Assembly: GCA_964473525.1 (NCBI GenBank)
Contig: CAYYPK010000011.1
Span: 62,001-126,000 of the forward strand
DNA from: GCA-2687025 sp964473525
GTDB lineage: Bacteria > Poribacteria > WGA-4E > GCA-2687025
Reading direction: 5' to 3'
DNA: 64,000 nucleotides
The notes under the pieces are model-generated. The model searched no databases, was not told the DNA's origin, and saw only the letters and a program-made list of their open reading frames with translations. The translations under genes and the position numbers were made by a program. Below are positions 17,514 through 26,395 of this stretch, piece by piece; the stretch's first letter is position 1; every line of letters starts with the position of its first letter.

Positions 17514-17565
17514 CAGCGACACGAAGCCCAACGGCGAGTTCTGGCGCCACGTGAAAGGGAACAGC

Positions 17566-18771
17566 TTGAAGCCGATCGTAACTGCCCGGCATCTCGGAGC
17601 GGACGCCTCCGACGAGGCAATCTCCGAAGCCGTGTTCGCCATGCTCGATGACATCGACGGGCTCGGCGCGTCGCTAGGGCCGATGAAGCGTATCGCCGTG
17701 AAGTCGAACATCGGCATCATGGACGTGCGGCTGCATCGCGGGCGACAGGTCGCGCTGACCGACCCGTCGGTCGTGGCTGCGAGCATCGCCTGGATCCGCG
17801 CGCACACCGACGCCGAGATCGTCGTCGGGGACGCGACGACGGACACGCGCTGCGAGGAGGTGGCGGACGCCATCGGGCTGACGGAACCCCTCGCGCGCAG
17901 CAACGCCCGCATCGTCGACTACAACGACGAGCCGTACACCACGTTCCGCGTGCCCGATGGCGGGATCATGTTCCGTGAATACGTGATGAGCGAGCACATG
18001 GCGTCGGCAGACGCTGTCGTGTCGCTAGCGAAGATGAAGTCGCACCTGGCGACCGGTGCCACGCTCACGATGAAGAACCTGTTTGGGATTCCGCCGTGCA
18101 AGGTGTACGGCACGCCGCGCCGTTACCTGCACGCCGCCATCCGGCTGCCTCGCGTGCTCGCGGACATCGGCCTCATCCTGCGCCCCACGATCAACGTGAT
18201 CGACGGCATCGTCGGGCAGACGCAGAAGGAGTGGCACGGCCCCGCCGTTGACTCCGGCTGGCTTGTCGCTGGCAACAACACCGTCGCCACCGACGCGGTC
18301 GCGATGACCGTGATGGGTGTGGACCCCAACGGCGACTACCCAGACTCGCCTTTCCACTTCGACCGGAATCCGGTCAAGCTCGCCGCGGAACGCGGCCTCG
18401 GCCCGGTGGATCTAGCCGACATCGACGTGCGAGGGGACAAGCTCGTCGCTAGTGACGCGTTCTTCTCCGACCGACACATGGAGCCCGAGTTGCTGGACGA
18501 CATCCGACGTTCCGTCGCGGAGCAGGCGGAGATATTCCAGGACGGACGCGACGCGTTCGTGGACGAGTATCCAGGGCAGATCATCGGCCTGTACGACGGC
18601 TCCGTGATCCACACGGGCACGGACCTGGACAACCTCAAGTCTCGCGGCGAGATCGCGCGGGAGCAGGGGCAGCGGAACAAGGGCCTGTACCTGAAGAGGG
18701 TCGTGCCTGCCGAGGAGGAGATCGAGACGTACTCCGTGTACGAAGACCTCCTCGCGGGCGCGCGGGCGTAG
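17566..18771 (+). CDS. DUF362 domain-containing protein
   Basis: A 401-residue soluble protein with a DUF362-type core: GPMKRIAVKSNIGI, EIVVGDATTDTRC, MASADAVVSLAKMKSHLATG and LTMKNLFGIPPCKVYGTPRR, the conserved lysine and asparagine segments of the family. No ferredoxin cysteines are present, unlike some members. TTG 17566 is preferred because AAAGGGA lies 5 bases upstream; the GTG at 17551 would place that sequence inside the protein. The family has no settled biochemical function. A promoter-like site precedes it, so it may be its own transcription unit. Confidence 0.8.
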   Translation: MKPIVTARHLGADASDEAISEAVFAMLDDIDGLGASLGPMKRIAVKSNIGIMDVRLHRGRQVALTDPSVVAASIAWIRAHTDAEIVVGDATTDTRCEEVADAIGLTEPLARSNARIVDYNDEPYTTFRVPDGGIMFREYVMSEHMASADAVVSLAKMKSHLATGATLTMKNLFGIPPCKVYGTPRRYLHAAIRLPRVLADIGLILRPTINVIDGIVGQTQKEWHGPAVDSGWLVAGNNTVATDAVAMTVMGVDPNGDYPDSPFHFDRNPVKLAAERGLGPVDLADIDVRGDKLVASDAFFSDRHMEPELLDDIRRSVAEQAEIFQDGRDAFVDEYPGQIIGLYDGSVIHTGTDLDNLKSRGEIAREQGQRNKGLYLKRVVPAEEEIETYSVYEDLLAGARA

Positions 18772-18808
18772 TCTCGACACCCGATCGATCACGGCCACAA
18801 GACGGCAA

Positions 18809-20476
18809 ATGAGCGAGTCCTCTACCAGCACGGACGCGGCGTCGGAGGCGCTTGCGCGGGAACGCGTGCGCGCCGCCCTGCTCGACGCGCAGCACGACGA
18901 CGGACGCTTCGAGGGCCGCCTGACGTCGAGCGCGTTCCCAACGCTCGCGTGCATGCTCATTGAGGCGCTCGATGGCGCGGCCTTGGACTCTGGGTACATG
19001 GCCTGGATCGACGCCCACCAACTTGCGGACGGTCGGTTCGCGCTCGACCCGGAGGGCAGACCCTCCGACGAGGCGACGCGCCTGGCTCGTGTCGCTCTGA
19101 CGGCCGCCGCCCACACGGGCCAACCTGAGTTGGCCGCCGCTCTCGCCCGAGCGCCCGTGCACGACTGGGATCTGTGGATTGTGAAGACACTCGGCGCGCT
19201 AGCCGGCCAGTACCCGTGGGAGGACGTGCCTCCGCCCAGGGCGGCTGAGGCGTTGGGATCGGTGTTGGAACCTCTCGCGCGGATGCTGCCCGCGGGCGTG
19301 CGCGCAAAGCTGCACCCTCCTCGACACATGAGCCCTCCCGTGTCGTTGTTCTACCGCCCTGCCTTCCGCCGCCTCTTCGTCGCGGAGCAGTTCACGTTGG
19401 CTCCCATGCTCCTGCTCATTGAGGCGCATACCCGAAGGCGCGAACGCGTGATGCGTGACCTGACCTCGTGGGTGTTGGCCAGGCAGGCGCGGGATGGGAG
19501 CTGGTTCTGCGTGAGCTTCATTACGGCGCTGGCGACGCTCGCCCTGACGGTCGCGCGCGAGGCCGTGCCGTCGGAGCGGATTGAGGGGCCGTTGGAGCGG
19601 GCCAAACGTTGGCTGGCGGGCTCAAGGAACGACGACGGCGGCCACCGCGAGGCGATCTCGCTGAACGTGTGGGACACCGCGCTCGCAGTATTGGCGCTCC
19701 TACGGCTAGGCGAGCGCAAGACATCCGAGCCAATACGCCGCGCCGCCAAGTGGCTCGCTGACACTCAGCAGAGCGACGGGGGCTGGGCGTTCCACGCCCT
19801 ACGCGGGCCGGGCCTCCTGCCAGACGCCGACGACACCGCCCTGGCGACGCTCGCGCTCCACCAGGCGGGCGCCCACACGGACAACGTTGCACGCGCCGCG
19901 GCGTGGCTGCTGGACAAGCAGGGCCGCGACGGCAGTTGGTCGACGTACGTTCCCGAGGCGGGCGACGTAGGCTGTGTCAGCGTGACCGCGCACGCGCTCA
20001 CGACGATGCTCGCGCTGGGCGAGGATGCAGCGGTCGCGAGAGCGACGAGATGGCTGACGCGGGCTCAGCATGCGGACGGGTCGTGGGACGATCTCTGGCT
20101 GGCGAAGAAGACTTACGGCACGGCGTCTGCCCTCATCGCGCTGGCCGACGTTGGGCAGGCAGGCTGCGAGGCGGCCGCTCGAGGCGTCCGGTGGCTGGAG
20201 ACCGCACGCAACGAGGACGGTGGCTGGGGTGAGACGCAGTTGGGCGTGCCATCCGCCAGCACGGCGGAGCAGACCGCCTTCGCGTTGGAAGCGTTGAAGG
20301 CTACCGGCGTCGAGGACGTCCGCGCGGCCGCGTGGCTGTGTAGGGCGCAGTCGGAAGACGGTTCGTGGCCGGCGGCTCCGGTCGGGATCTACTGGGAAGT
20401 CATCGGCGGCTACGCCAATCCCATGAACGCGTGCGTGTTCCCGGCGCTCGCGCTTGCGGCGGGGCCTCGCGCATGA
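18809..20476 (+). CDS. Squalene-hopene cyclase-like class II terpene cyclase
   Basis: A 555-residue alpha/alpha-barrel protein with at least eight QW-like repeats (RQARDGSW, QQSDGGWAF, KQGRDGSW, QHADGSW, RNEDGGW, QSEDGSW). The catalytic acid motif D-x-D-D is present as PDADDTALATLAL at residues 339-342, equivalent to the protonating DVDD of squalene-hopene cyclase. It is shorter than typical cyclases (about 630-720), mostly at the N-terminal side. It probably protonates and cyclises a linear terpene such as squalene at the membrane, but the product cannot be read from sequence. It overlaps the following glycosyltransferase by four bases (ATGA), suggesting co-translation and perhaps a glycosylated terpenoid or envelope lipid. 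Confidence 0.75.
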   Translation: MSESSTSTDAASEALARERVRAALLDAQHDDGRFEGRLTSSAFPTLACMLIEALDGAALDSGYMAWIDAHQLADGRFALDPEGRPSDEATRLARVALTAAAHTGQPELAAALARAPVHDWDLWIVKTLGALAGQYPWEDVPPPRAAEALGSVLEPLARMLPAGVRAKLHPPRHMSPPVSLFYRPAFRRLFVAEQFTLAPMLLLIEAHTRRRERVMRDLTSWVLARQARDGSWFCVSFITALATLALTVAREAVPSERIEGPLERAKRWLAGSRNDDGGHREAISLNVWDTALAVLALLRLGERKTSEPIRRAAKWLADTQQSDGGWAFHALRGPGLLPDADDTALATLALHQAGAHTDNVARAAAWLLDKQGRDGSWSTYVPEAGDVGCVSVTAHALTTMLALGEDAAVARATRWLTRAQHADGSWDDLWLAKKTYGTASALIALADVGQAGCEAAARGVRWLETARNEDGGWGETQLGVPSASTAEQTAFALEALKATGVEDVRAAAWLCRAQSEDGSWPAAPVGIYWEVIGGYANPMNACVFPALALAAGPRA

Positions 20477-21144
20477 TCTCGGTAGTTGTTCCCGTGCTGG
20501 ACGAGGCCTCTACCATCGCGGACGGTCTACAAGCCCTGCAGTCCGCCGCAGACGACATCGAGGTGCTCGTCGTCGACGGTGGCAGCGCCGACGCTACCCG
20601 CGACCTTGCGGCCGACAACGCGACCGTCGTGGAGGCGCCGCGCGGCCGCGCGCGGCAGATGAACGCCGGAGCCGCCGCCGCGAACGGAGATACGCTGTTG
20701 TTCCTGCACGCGGACGCGCGTCTGGACCCAGGCTGGGCGGCCGCGATCGAGGCCGCGGTTGCCTCTGGCGTTGTCGGCGGGACGTTCACGCAGACCATTG
20801 ACGCGCGGGGATGGGCGTACAGGCTCATCGAACGCGCTGGGAACTGGCGCGCGCGGTGGCTGCGCACCTACTACGGCGATGCGGGCGTGTTCGTCACTCG
20901 TGCTGTGTTCGAGCGCGTCGCGGGATTCCCAGACGTGCCCATCGGGGAGGAGTTCGGCTTCTCGCGCGCGCTGCGAGCTACCGGCCCCACCGCCGTCCTC
21001 GACTGCGGCGTCAGGATATCGGCCCGACGATGGCAAAGCCTTGGAGTGGCTCGCGTCACGCTGACCAATTGGCTGATTGCCGGACTCCTTCACGCCCGTG
21101 TACGGCCGTCACGCGTGGCGCGTCTCTATGGGCTCGTCCGATAG
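20473..21144 (+). CDS. Glycosyltransferase family 2 protein (TIGR04283-like)
   Basis: A 223-residue GT-A fold enzyme. MISVVVPVLDEASTIADGLQ is the nucleotide-binding start, EVLVVDGGSADATRDLA the second strand, APRGRARQMNAGAAAANGDT and FLHADARL contain the DxD-like metal site, and PIGEEFGFSRAL the acceptor-side acidic motif. The whole pattern resembles the subfamily named transferase 2, rSAM/selenodomain-associated. The start ATG overlaps the cyclase stop. Its substrate may be the cyclase product or a membrane lipid; this is inferred from the overlap only. Confidence 0.8.
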   Translation: MISVVVPVLDEASTIADGLQALQSAADDIEVLVVDGGSADATRDLAADNATVVEAPRGRARQMNAGAAAANGDTLLFLHADARLDPGWAAAIEAAVASGVVGGTFTQTIDARGWAYRLIERAGNWRARWLRTYYGDAGVFVTRAVFERVAGFPDVPIGEEFGFSRALRATGPTAVLDCGVRISARRWQSLGVARVTLTNWLIAGLLHARVRPSRVARLYGLVR

Positions 21145-21281
21145 TGACGATGCTGCCCGTCCCGCGGTGGAGCCGCCCCGGGCGCGGGCGCGCGATCCGT
21201 CACCGGCGACGGTGAGGTCGTTCGCGAGGGGAGGTCCAAGGGCGTTGTCGACCCTCGGCGATCGGGTCGGCCGCGCGCGTG

Positions 21282-21310
21282 TTGCTCGTGGTCTGGGTCG
21301 TTGGTATAAT
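21282..21310 (+). promoter_or_regulatory. Putative sigma-70-type promoter before the acyltransferase/lpt operon
   Basis: A perfect TATAAT -10 at 21305-21310 stands out in GC-rich surroundings, with TTGCTC at 21282-21287 as a -35 (three of six) and a 17-base spacer. It continues into AT-rich TATTG. Initiation near 21317 would give a short leader to the TTG at 21329 or a 39-base leader to the GTG at 21356. Confidence 0.5.
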
Positions 21311-21328
21311 TATTGCACGAGGACGCCC

Positions 21329-22261
21329 TTGGCCGAAGGTCGGAGCCCACAGGCTGTGCACTACCGACGGTGGCGCCGGGGAGTCAAGGACGCCGTGTAC
21401 CGCAGCGCGTTGGACGCGTTTGCCCGAGGCACGGGTACCTTGCCAGCCACCTCGGCGACTGGAGTGGGGCGGTTCGCGGGATCGGTCGCCTACCGCTGCT
21501 CACGCAGCGAGGCGCGGCGAGCTCGTGGGAACATCGCCCGCGCGTTCCCGCTGCTGACGACGGGCGAAGTCGACGCGTTGGCGAGGGCGTGCTTTAGACA
21601 CCTCGGCGCGGCGTTGGTGGATGTCCTGCGGTTCGACCAACTGTCCGAGTCGACGGTGGGCGATGTCGTGGACGCGCGTGGACTGGACCTCGTGCACGAA
21701 GCTCTCGACCACGGTCGCGGGTGCATCGTCGCCACGGCGCACTACGGGAATTGGGAGATGTTCGGCGCGACGTTGGCTCTAAACGGGTTCGGAGTCGTCC
21801 CGATAGTGCGGGAGCTCAGATCGCACACGTTACACCGGTGGGTCGACGGTCGCCGACGCCTGGTGGGAATGACGCCAGCGTCTCGTCAGCGTAGTCTCCG
21901 TCGCGCCGTCGAGGCGTTGAAGGCCAACGAGGTAGTCGTCATGCTGCCCGACGTCGATACGGCGGTGCGTGGTGTGTTCGTTGAGTTCTTCGGCAGGGCT
22001 GCGCACACCCCGGTGGGTCCGGCGCTGCTGAGCGCGCGCTACGGGGCGCCTCTACTTACGGGGTTTCTCACGCGCCGTGACGGGCAACGGCACCTCGCGG
22101 AGATCGCGGCGCCGGTAGAGCCGAGGGGCGACGGCGACGACGACCTGCTGGCGACGACCACGGATGTCACCGCGCGTATTGAAGCCCAGATACGGCGCCA
22201 CCCGGAGCAGTGGATTTGGATGCACCGACGATGGCACACGCGACCGGCGGACGAGCGATGA
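21329..22261 (+). CDS. Lysophospholipid/lipid A acyltransferase family protein (LpxL/HtrB-like)
   Basis: A 310-residue protein of the bacterial lauroyl acyltransferase family. The catalytic HxxxxE motif is ATAHYGNWEMFGATLAL; later family signatures are VVVMLPDVDTAVRGVFVEFF and the C-terminal HPEQWIWMHRRWHTRP. Such enzymes move an acyl chain from acyl-ACP to lipid A or a related lipid at the inner membrane. The frame is open further upstream, but family homology begins near VKDAVYRSALDAFARG. TTG 21329 has GAGGA 5 bases upstream; GTG 21356 is an alternative. Its stop overlaps lptC by four bases, fitting an envelope-lipid operon. Confidence 0.82.
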   Translation: MAEGRSPQAVHYRRWRRGVKDAVYRSALDAFARGTGTLPATSATGVGRFAGSVAYRCSRSEARRARGNIARAFPLLTTGEVDALARACFRHLGAALVDVLRFDQLSESTVGDVVDARGLDLVHEALDHGRGCIVATAHYGNWEMFGATLALNGFGVVPIVRELRSHTLHRWVDGRRRLVGMTPASRQRSLRRAVEALKANEVVVMLPDVDTAVRGVFVEFFGRAAHTPVGPALLSARYGAPLLTGFLTRRDGQRHLAEIAAPVEPRGDGDDDLLATTTDVTARIEAQIRRHPEQWIWMHRRWHTRPADER

Positions 22262-22827
22262 CGCGCTGGGCGCTCGCGCGGCTGGCGCTGGCGCTGGCGT
22301 TCATTGCCGCGTGCGGGGCGGACGAGGACGGCGTCAGCAACGAGCCCGACATCGCGGCGGAGATCGACACGTTCGCGATGGACCACTACAACGGGTCTGA
22401 GCTGCGCTGGCAGATGAGCGGCACGCGCGCTCAGGTGTCGTCGAAGGGCGACACGGTTCACGTGGACGATCCACGCGTCTTGCTCTACGACGCGGGGATG
22501 CCGTCGCTCACGATCACGGGCGTGTATGGCGTCGTCGACAAGGACACGCACAACCTCACGATTTCGGAGTCCGTGCGGGCGGTGGCGCCCGACGGCGTCC
22601 TGCTGACGGAGGAACTGGAGTGGGACGACGCGGAGGGCGAACTCAGCTCGAAGACAGACGTGGAGCTGCGCAGGCGCGGCTCCGTGATCTTCGGTAGCAG
22701 CATGACGAGCTTGCCAAACCTCCAGCAGGTCCACTTCATAGACGTTACTTTCAGCCTAGATCCCGAGGACGAGACCATTGAGCCGTATCCGCTCGACATG
22801 CCTCAGACCAGCGCCGGGGCTCGCTAG
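22258..22827 (+). CDS. lptC: LPS export protein LptC-like
   Basis: A 189-residue protein beginning with a lipoprotein-type or anchor signal (LARLALALAFIAACGADEDG). The rest is beta-rich and has the LptC pattern: a strand before the sixty-residue mark (LRWQMSGTRAQVSSKGDTVHV), then LTISESVRAVAPDGVLLTEE and LEWDDAEGELSSKTDVELRR. LptC docks LPS from the LptB2FG transporter to LptA. Identity rests strongly on order: it is directly followed by lptA and lptB. ATG 22258 overlaps the acyltransferase stop; an earlier in-frame start at 22210 is unlikely. Confidence 0.78.
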   Translation: MTRWALARLALALAFIAACGADEDGVSNEPDIAAEIDTFAMDHYNGSELRWQMSGTRAQVSSKGDTVHVDDPRVLLYDAGMPSLTITGVYGVVDKDTHNLTISESVRAVAPDGVLLTEELEWDDAEGELSSKTDVELRRRGSVIFGSSMTSLPNLQQVHFIDVTFSLDPEDETIEPYPLDMPQTSAGAR

Positions 22828-23467
22828 GCGGGCGACCGCCGTCCCGGTATGCCTCGCGCTGTGCTTGGTCGCCCTGATGCCGTCAGTGACCGCGCAGGAA
22901 GCCGCCGATGCGGCCGTCGCCGACGCCGCCGAGGGCGATCTGGTCGTAGGAACCGCTGAGGAATGGGAAGAGGACGCCCTGTTGGGGCGACGTCTCCTGA
23001 AGGGCAAGGTCCGCATCGACCGTGAGGACGGAACCGGGCACCTGTACGCCGATGAGGTCGAGATGTTCTACGACCCTGACGGCGACAGCCGCAAGGTCGA
23101 CACGATGCACGCTCGCGGTAACGTGAGCCTGCGAGAGGCGGACTTCACCGCCACGAGTGACGTTGCTGACTTCACTGAAGGCACTGCCGTGGTGGATCTC
23201 ACCGGATCGGTCGTCGTGTTCATCGAGAACGACCGCATGGAGGCGGATCGGTTCCGGTACGACCGACGCACGGGGAAGAAGAACGCGGAGGGCAACGTGA
23301 AGTTCCGGTTCAGGCTGCCCCGCGAGGAAGAGCCGCCGGCAGAAGGCGCGACGGACGAGGCCGCTGACGACGCAGCGGACACGGCGCCGGACGACGTCCC
23401 AGCCGAGGACGCGACGGACGCCACCCAAGCATCAGACACGGAGCAAGATGGCGGTTCTGAGGACTGA
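22778..23467 (+). CDS. lptA: LptA/OstA family LPS transport protein
   Basis: A 229-residue periplasmic beta-jellyroll protein. A signal peptide (AVPVCLALCLVALMPSVTA) precedes OstA-type repeats: GRRLLKGKVRIDREDGTGHL, HARGNVSLREADFTATSDVA and VVFIENDRMEADRFRYDRRT. The C-terminal 50 residues are an unusual Ala/Asp/Glu-rich tail. LptA forms the periplasmic bridge that carries LPS to the outer membrane. The start appears to be a TTG that overlaps lptC by 50 bases; no ATG or GTG exists in frame before the signal peptide. It overlaps lptB by 20 bases. Confidence 0.82.
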   Translation: MSRIRSTCLRPAPGLARRATAVPVCLALCLVALMPSVTAQEAADAAVADAAEGDLVVGTAEEWEEDALLGRRLLKGKVRIDREDGTGHLYADEVEMFYDPDGDSRKVDTMHARGNVSLREADFTATSDVADFTEGTAVVDLTGSVVVFIENDRMEADRFRYDRRTGKKNAEGNVKFRFRLPREEEPPAEGATDEAADDAADTAPDDVPAEDATDATQASDTEQDGGSED

Positions 23468-24203
23468 AGGGCTCGTCAAGAGCTACGGCAAACGCACGGT
23501 CGTCGATGACGTCAGCCTCCGCGTGGAGACCGGCGAGATCGTCGGTCTGCTCGGCCCCAACGGCGCGGGCAAGACGCAGACCTTCCGAATGACCGTCGGC
23601 CTTGTAGCCCCCAACGGGGGCCGCGTGCTGCTGGACGAGGATGACATCACGACGGCGCCCATGTACCGGCGCGCGCGCCGAGGGATCGCGTATCTACCGC
23701 AGGAGCCGAGCGTCTTCCGCAAGCTGACGGTGGGAGAGAACCTGCTAGGCGTCCTCGAAACGCAGGGCATGAGCAAGGGGGACCGTCGAGACGCGAAGGA
23801 CCAACTGCTTAACGAGTTCGGGCTCGCGCGGCTGGAAGGCAGTATGGCGTACACTCTGTCAGGGGGAGAGCAGCGTAGGACCGAGATCGCGCGGACACTC
23901 GCCATCTCCCCGTCGTTCATCCTCCTTGACGAGCCGTTCGCGGGCATCGACCCGAAGACGATCCGGGACATACAAGGGGTCATCGACCAGCTTCGAGCGA
24001 GGGGATTGGGAATCATCATCACCGATCACAACGCGGCTGAGACGCTCGAGATCGCGGATCGCGCCTACCTGCTCGTGGATGGGAAGATCCTGATGGAGGG
24101 CACGCCCGCCGAGTTGACGGCGAACGAGCTGGCGCGCACGTACTACTTTGGGGACGCGCCCGAGCCACGCAGCCGTGGGGCGCACGCATCGGAGGCTCCA
24201 TGA
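23448..24203 (+). CDS. lptB: LPS export ABC transporter ATP-binding protein LptB
   Basis: A 251-residue ABC ATPase. Walker A is GLLGPNGAGKTQTFRMTVG near residue 39, the Q-loop region is IAYLPQEPSVFRKLTVGEN, the signature is TLSGGEQRRTEIARTLA, Walker B is FILLDEPFAGIDP and the H-loop is IIITDHNAAETL. PQEPSVFRKLTVGEN and EPFAGIDP are typical of LptB rather than of amino-acid importers. The residue after the P-loop Thr is Gln where Thr is usual. It powers LPS extraction from the inner membrane together with LptF/G, which are not in this window. Confidence 0.93.
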   Translation: MAVLRTEGLVKSYGKRTVVDDVSLRVETGEIVGLLGPNGAGKTQTFRMTVGLVAPNGGRVLLDEDDITTAPMYRRARRGIAYLPQEPSVFRKLTVGENLLGVLETQGMSKGDRRDAKDQLLNEFGLARLEGSMAYTLSGGEQRRTEIARTLAISPSFILLDEPFAGIDPKTIRDIQGVIDQLRARGLGIIITDHNAAETLEIADRAYLLVDGKILMEGTPAELTANELARTYYFGDAPEPRSRGAHASEAP

Positions 24204-25681
24204 GGACCGCATTCGGTCTCCAGCAGGTACAGTCGCTGAAGCAGACCCTCGTCATGACGCCGAAGCTGCAGCAGGCCATCAAGGTCATGCAGATGACGAG
24301 CCTCGACCTGCAGCAGCACGTCGAGACTGAGCTCCAGGAGAACATCCTTCTGGAGGAGGGGCAGGATCTTGATCTGGAGGAGGAAATCCAGGGCGAGCTC
24401 AAGGAGCTCGGCAGCGACGACCTCGAGCTCACGAAGACGGAGCCGACCGAGCCGGAGATCCGCGTCGAGGACTTCCTGGACGACAGCTTGCCCCCGTTCC
24501 GGGCCGAGGTGTACGAGATCGAGGAGGGTGACGAGGACCGCCGGTCGGAGAACGCACAGGAGACCACGTTCCTGGACCACCTCGCGGACCAGCTCGCGCT
24601 GCTGCGCCTGCCGGACGCCGACCGCGCCGTCTGCGAGTTGATCCTCGGGAGTCTGGACGAGGACGGGTTCCTCGCCGTAGACATCGAAGGACTTGCCGAG
24701 GAGGCGGGCCGCGATGTCGAGGAGGTGGAGGAGATCCTCCGGTACGTGCACACGCACCTGGACCCGGTAGGAATCGGATGCCGCGACCGCCAAGAGTACT
24801 TCCTGGTGCAGATGGCGACGCAGGAGGATACCGACCCCCTTGCGCACGAAATCGCGCGTCACCACTACGAGGATCTGCTCCGCAACCGGATCCCGCAGAT
24901 CGCGAAGGCCCTCCGCGAGAAGGGCTATCGCGAGGCGACCGCCGCGCGTGTCGAAGAAGCAAAGCAGTGGTTCTCGAACCTACAGCTCGCCCCGACGCAG
25001 GGCTTCCTGGAGGGTTTTCACGGCGTCTTCCGCTACAAGACCCACGCGCAGCCGGTGGTTCCCGACGTCGTCGTCACCAAGGAAGAGGACGAGTACGTCG
25101 TGAAGGCGGTGGACGAATCCGTGCCTTCGCTACACCTGAACCGGCGCTACCTGGCGCTGCTAAGGAACGGCGTGGGACTGGCCCCCGACGAGAAGAAGTG
25201 GCTGGAAGACTACCGGCAGCGCGCGCGGGAGCTCATCGACAGCATCCACGAGCGGGGCAGGACGATCGAGAACGTGGCGAGAGAGATCTTCGAGGTGCAG
25301 CACGACTTCCTCGAGCACGGCATCATGCACCTCAAGCCGCTCGTGCTAAGGGAGATCGCCGAACGCCTGGGCAAGCACGAGTCCACCATCAGCCGCGCCA
25401 CGAACGGGAAGTACGTGCAGACCCCGAGAGGTATTTTCGAGCTGAAGTACTTCTTCTCTAGCGCGCTGGAAAGCTCTGGAGGCGACATGGCTTCGTCTAC
25501 TTCCGTGCGCGCCATTATCGGGGAGATGATAAAGGGCGAGGACTCCGCCCGCCCGCTCAGCGACCAGAAGCTGAGCGACATGCTCGCCGAACAGCAGCTC
25601 AAAGTCGCGCGGCGCACCGTGGCGAAATACCGCGAGGAGCTCGGCATCGCATCGTCGAGCCAAAGAAAGAAGCGCTGGTAG
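24200..25681 (+). CDS. rpoN: RNA polymerase sigma-54 factor
   Basis: A 493-residue sigma-54. Region I (FGLQQVQSLKQTLVMTPKLQ and QAIKVMQMTSLDLQQHVETE) contacts activator ATPases; an acidic region II follows; the core-binding domain covers about 130-310; DNA-binding includes LREIAERLGKHESTISRATN, the helix-turn-helix, and the RpoN box ARRTVAKYRE at residues 470-479. It recognises -24/-12 promoters and needs an enhancer-binding ATPase. It overlaps lptB by four bases, keeping the lptB-rpoN-hpf order found in Proteobacteria. Confidence 0.95.
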   Translation: MRTAFGLQQVQSLKQTLVMTPKLQQAIKVMQMTSLDLQQHVETELQENILLEEGQDLDLEEEIQGELKELGSDDLELTKTEPTEPEIRVEDFLDDSLPPFRAEVYEIEEGDEDRRSENAQETTFLDHLADQLALLRLPDADRAVCELILGSLDEDGFLAVDIEGLAEEAGRDVEEVEEILRYVHTHLDPVGIGCRDRQEYFLVQMATQEDTDPLAHEIARHHYEDLLRNRIPQIAKALREKGYREATAARVEEAKQWFSNLQLAPTQGFLEGFHGVFRYKTHAQPVVPDVVVTKEEDEYVVKAVDESVPSLHLNRRYLALLRNGVGLAPDEKKWLEDYRQRARELIDSIHERGRTIENVAREIFEVQHDFLEHGIMHLKPLVLREIAERLGKHESTISRATNGKYVQTPRGIFELKYFFSSALESSGGDMASSTSVRAIIGEMIKGEDSARPLSDQKLSDMLAEQQLKVARRTVAKYREELGIASSSQRKKRW

Positions 25682-25710
25682 CCCCTACCAGCTTGTCGGC
25701 CAGCGTCGCG

Positions 25711-25733
25711 GCCTCTATTCATTGGGTAGAGGC
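25711..25733 (+). promoter_or_regulatory. Hairpin in the rpoN-hpf intergenic leader
   Basis: GCCTCTA at 25711-25717 pairs with TAGAGGC at 25727-25733 around a 9-base loop. It lies 30 bases after the rpoN stop and ends 29 bases before the hpf ATG. No T-run follows, so it is not an obvious terminator; it may affect hpf expression or RNA stability. Confidence 0.3.
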
Positions 25734-25762
25734 GGAGACGCACTCACCCGTTGGGGGAAGAC

Positions 25763-26320
25763 ATGCACATAGAACTCCACGCACGCCACTTCGAGCTCCC
25801 GGAGCGCGCACGTGAGGAGATTCTCGACCGCGCCGAGTCGCTCGGGGACTTCGGATTCGAGGTCCACGACGCCAACATCACCGTTGAGGAATCGCACGGC
25901 AGGTTCACCGCTGAGATGACTGTATACGGCAAGCGGGCATCCTTCCACGCGGAGACGCACCTCGCCGAGACAGTCTCGAAGGCCGTGGACGCCACGTTTG
26001 GCAAGGTGCAGCGGCAGGTGCGCCGACACAAGGAGCGGATAGTGGACACGCGCCGGCGCCCTCGCCGGCCGAAGCTGACGGCAGACCTACCCGACCTGCC
26101 GGAGTTCACTGTCGAGCCGGACACCGAACCCGAGGAGAAGCCGCTGGAAATCGTGCCAGCGCCGGACCTGTTCTATGCGAAGCCGATGAGCGTCGAAGAG
26201 GCAGCGCTGCAGTTGGACCTGTCCGAGGACGACTTCATCACCTTCCGCAACGCGCGCACGGACGAGGTGAACGTCGTCTTCAAGCACGGCCCTGACTCCG
26301 TAGGCTGGATCCACCCGTAG
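25763..26320 (+). CDS. hpf: Long-form ribosome hibernation promoting factor
   Basis: A 185-residue protein. The N-terminal domain (IELHARHFELPERAREEILD through QVRRHKERIVD) is the RaiA/HPF beta-alpha fold that occupies the ribosomal A and P sites. After a linker of about 35 residues, the C-terminal domain (KPMSVEEAALQLDLSEDDF and VVFKHGPDSVGWIHP) is the dimerisation module of long-form HPF, which forms 100S ribosomes in resting cells. ATG 25763 has GGGGGAAG a few bases upstream; the earlier TTG at 25751 would remove that site from the leader. It lies between rpoN and hprK. Confidence 0.9.
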   Translation: MHIELHARHFELPERAREEILDRAESLGDFGFEVHDANITVEESHGRFTAEMTVYGKRASFHAETHLAETVSKAVDATFGKVQRQVRRHKERIVDTRRRPRRPKLTADLPDLPEFTVEPDTEPEEKPLEIVPAPDLFYAKPMSVEEAALQLDLSEDDFITFRNARTDEVNVVFKHGPDSVGWIHP

Positions 26321-26395
26321 CTGCCGTCGTGACGTCGCCGCGGCGTGCCCACGCGCGCGCCGCGGCCCACACAACTTCTGGACGAGCGCCCGCCA

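Noticed and set aside
21077..21328. N-terminal extension of the acyltransferase
   Set aside because: The extension is low-complexity and Arg/Pro-rich, contains a good promoter and has no family homology that I can see.
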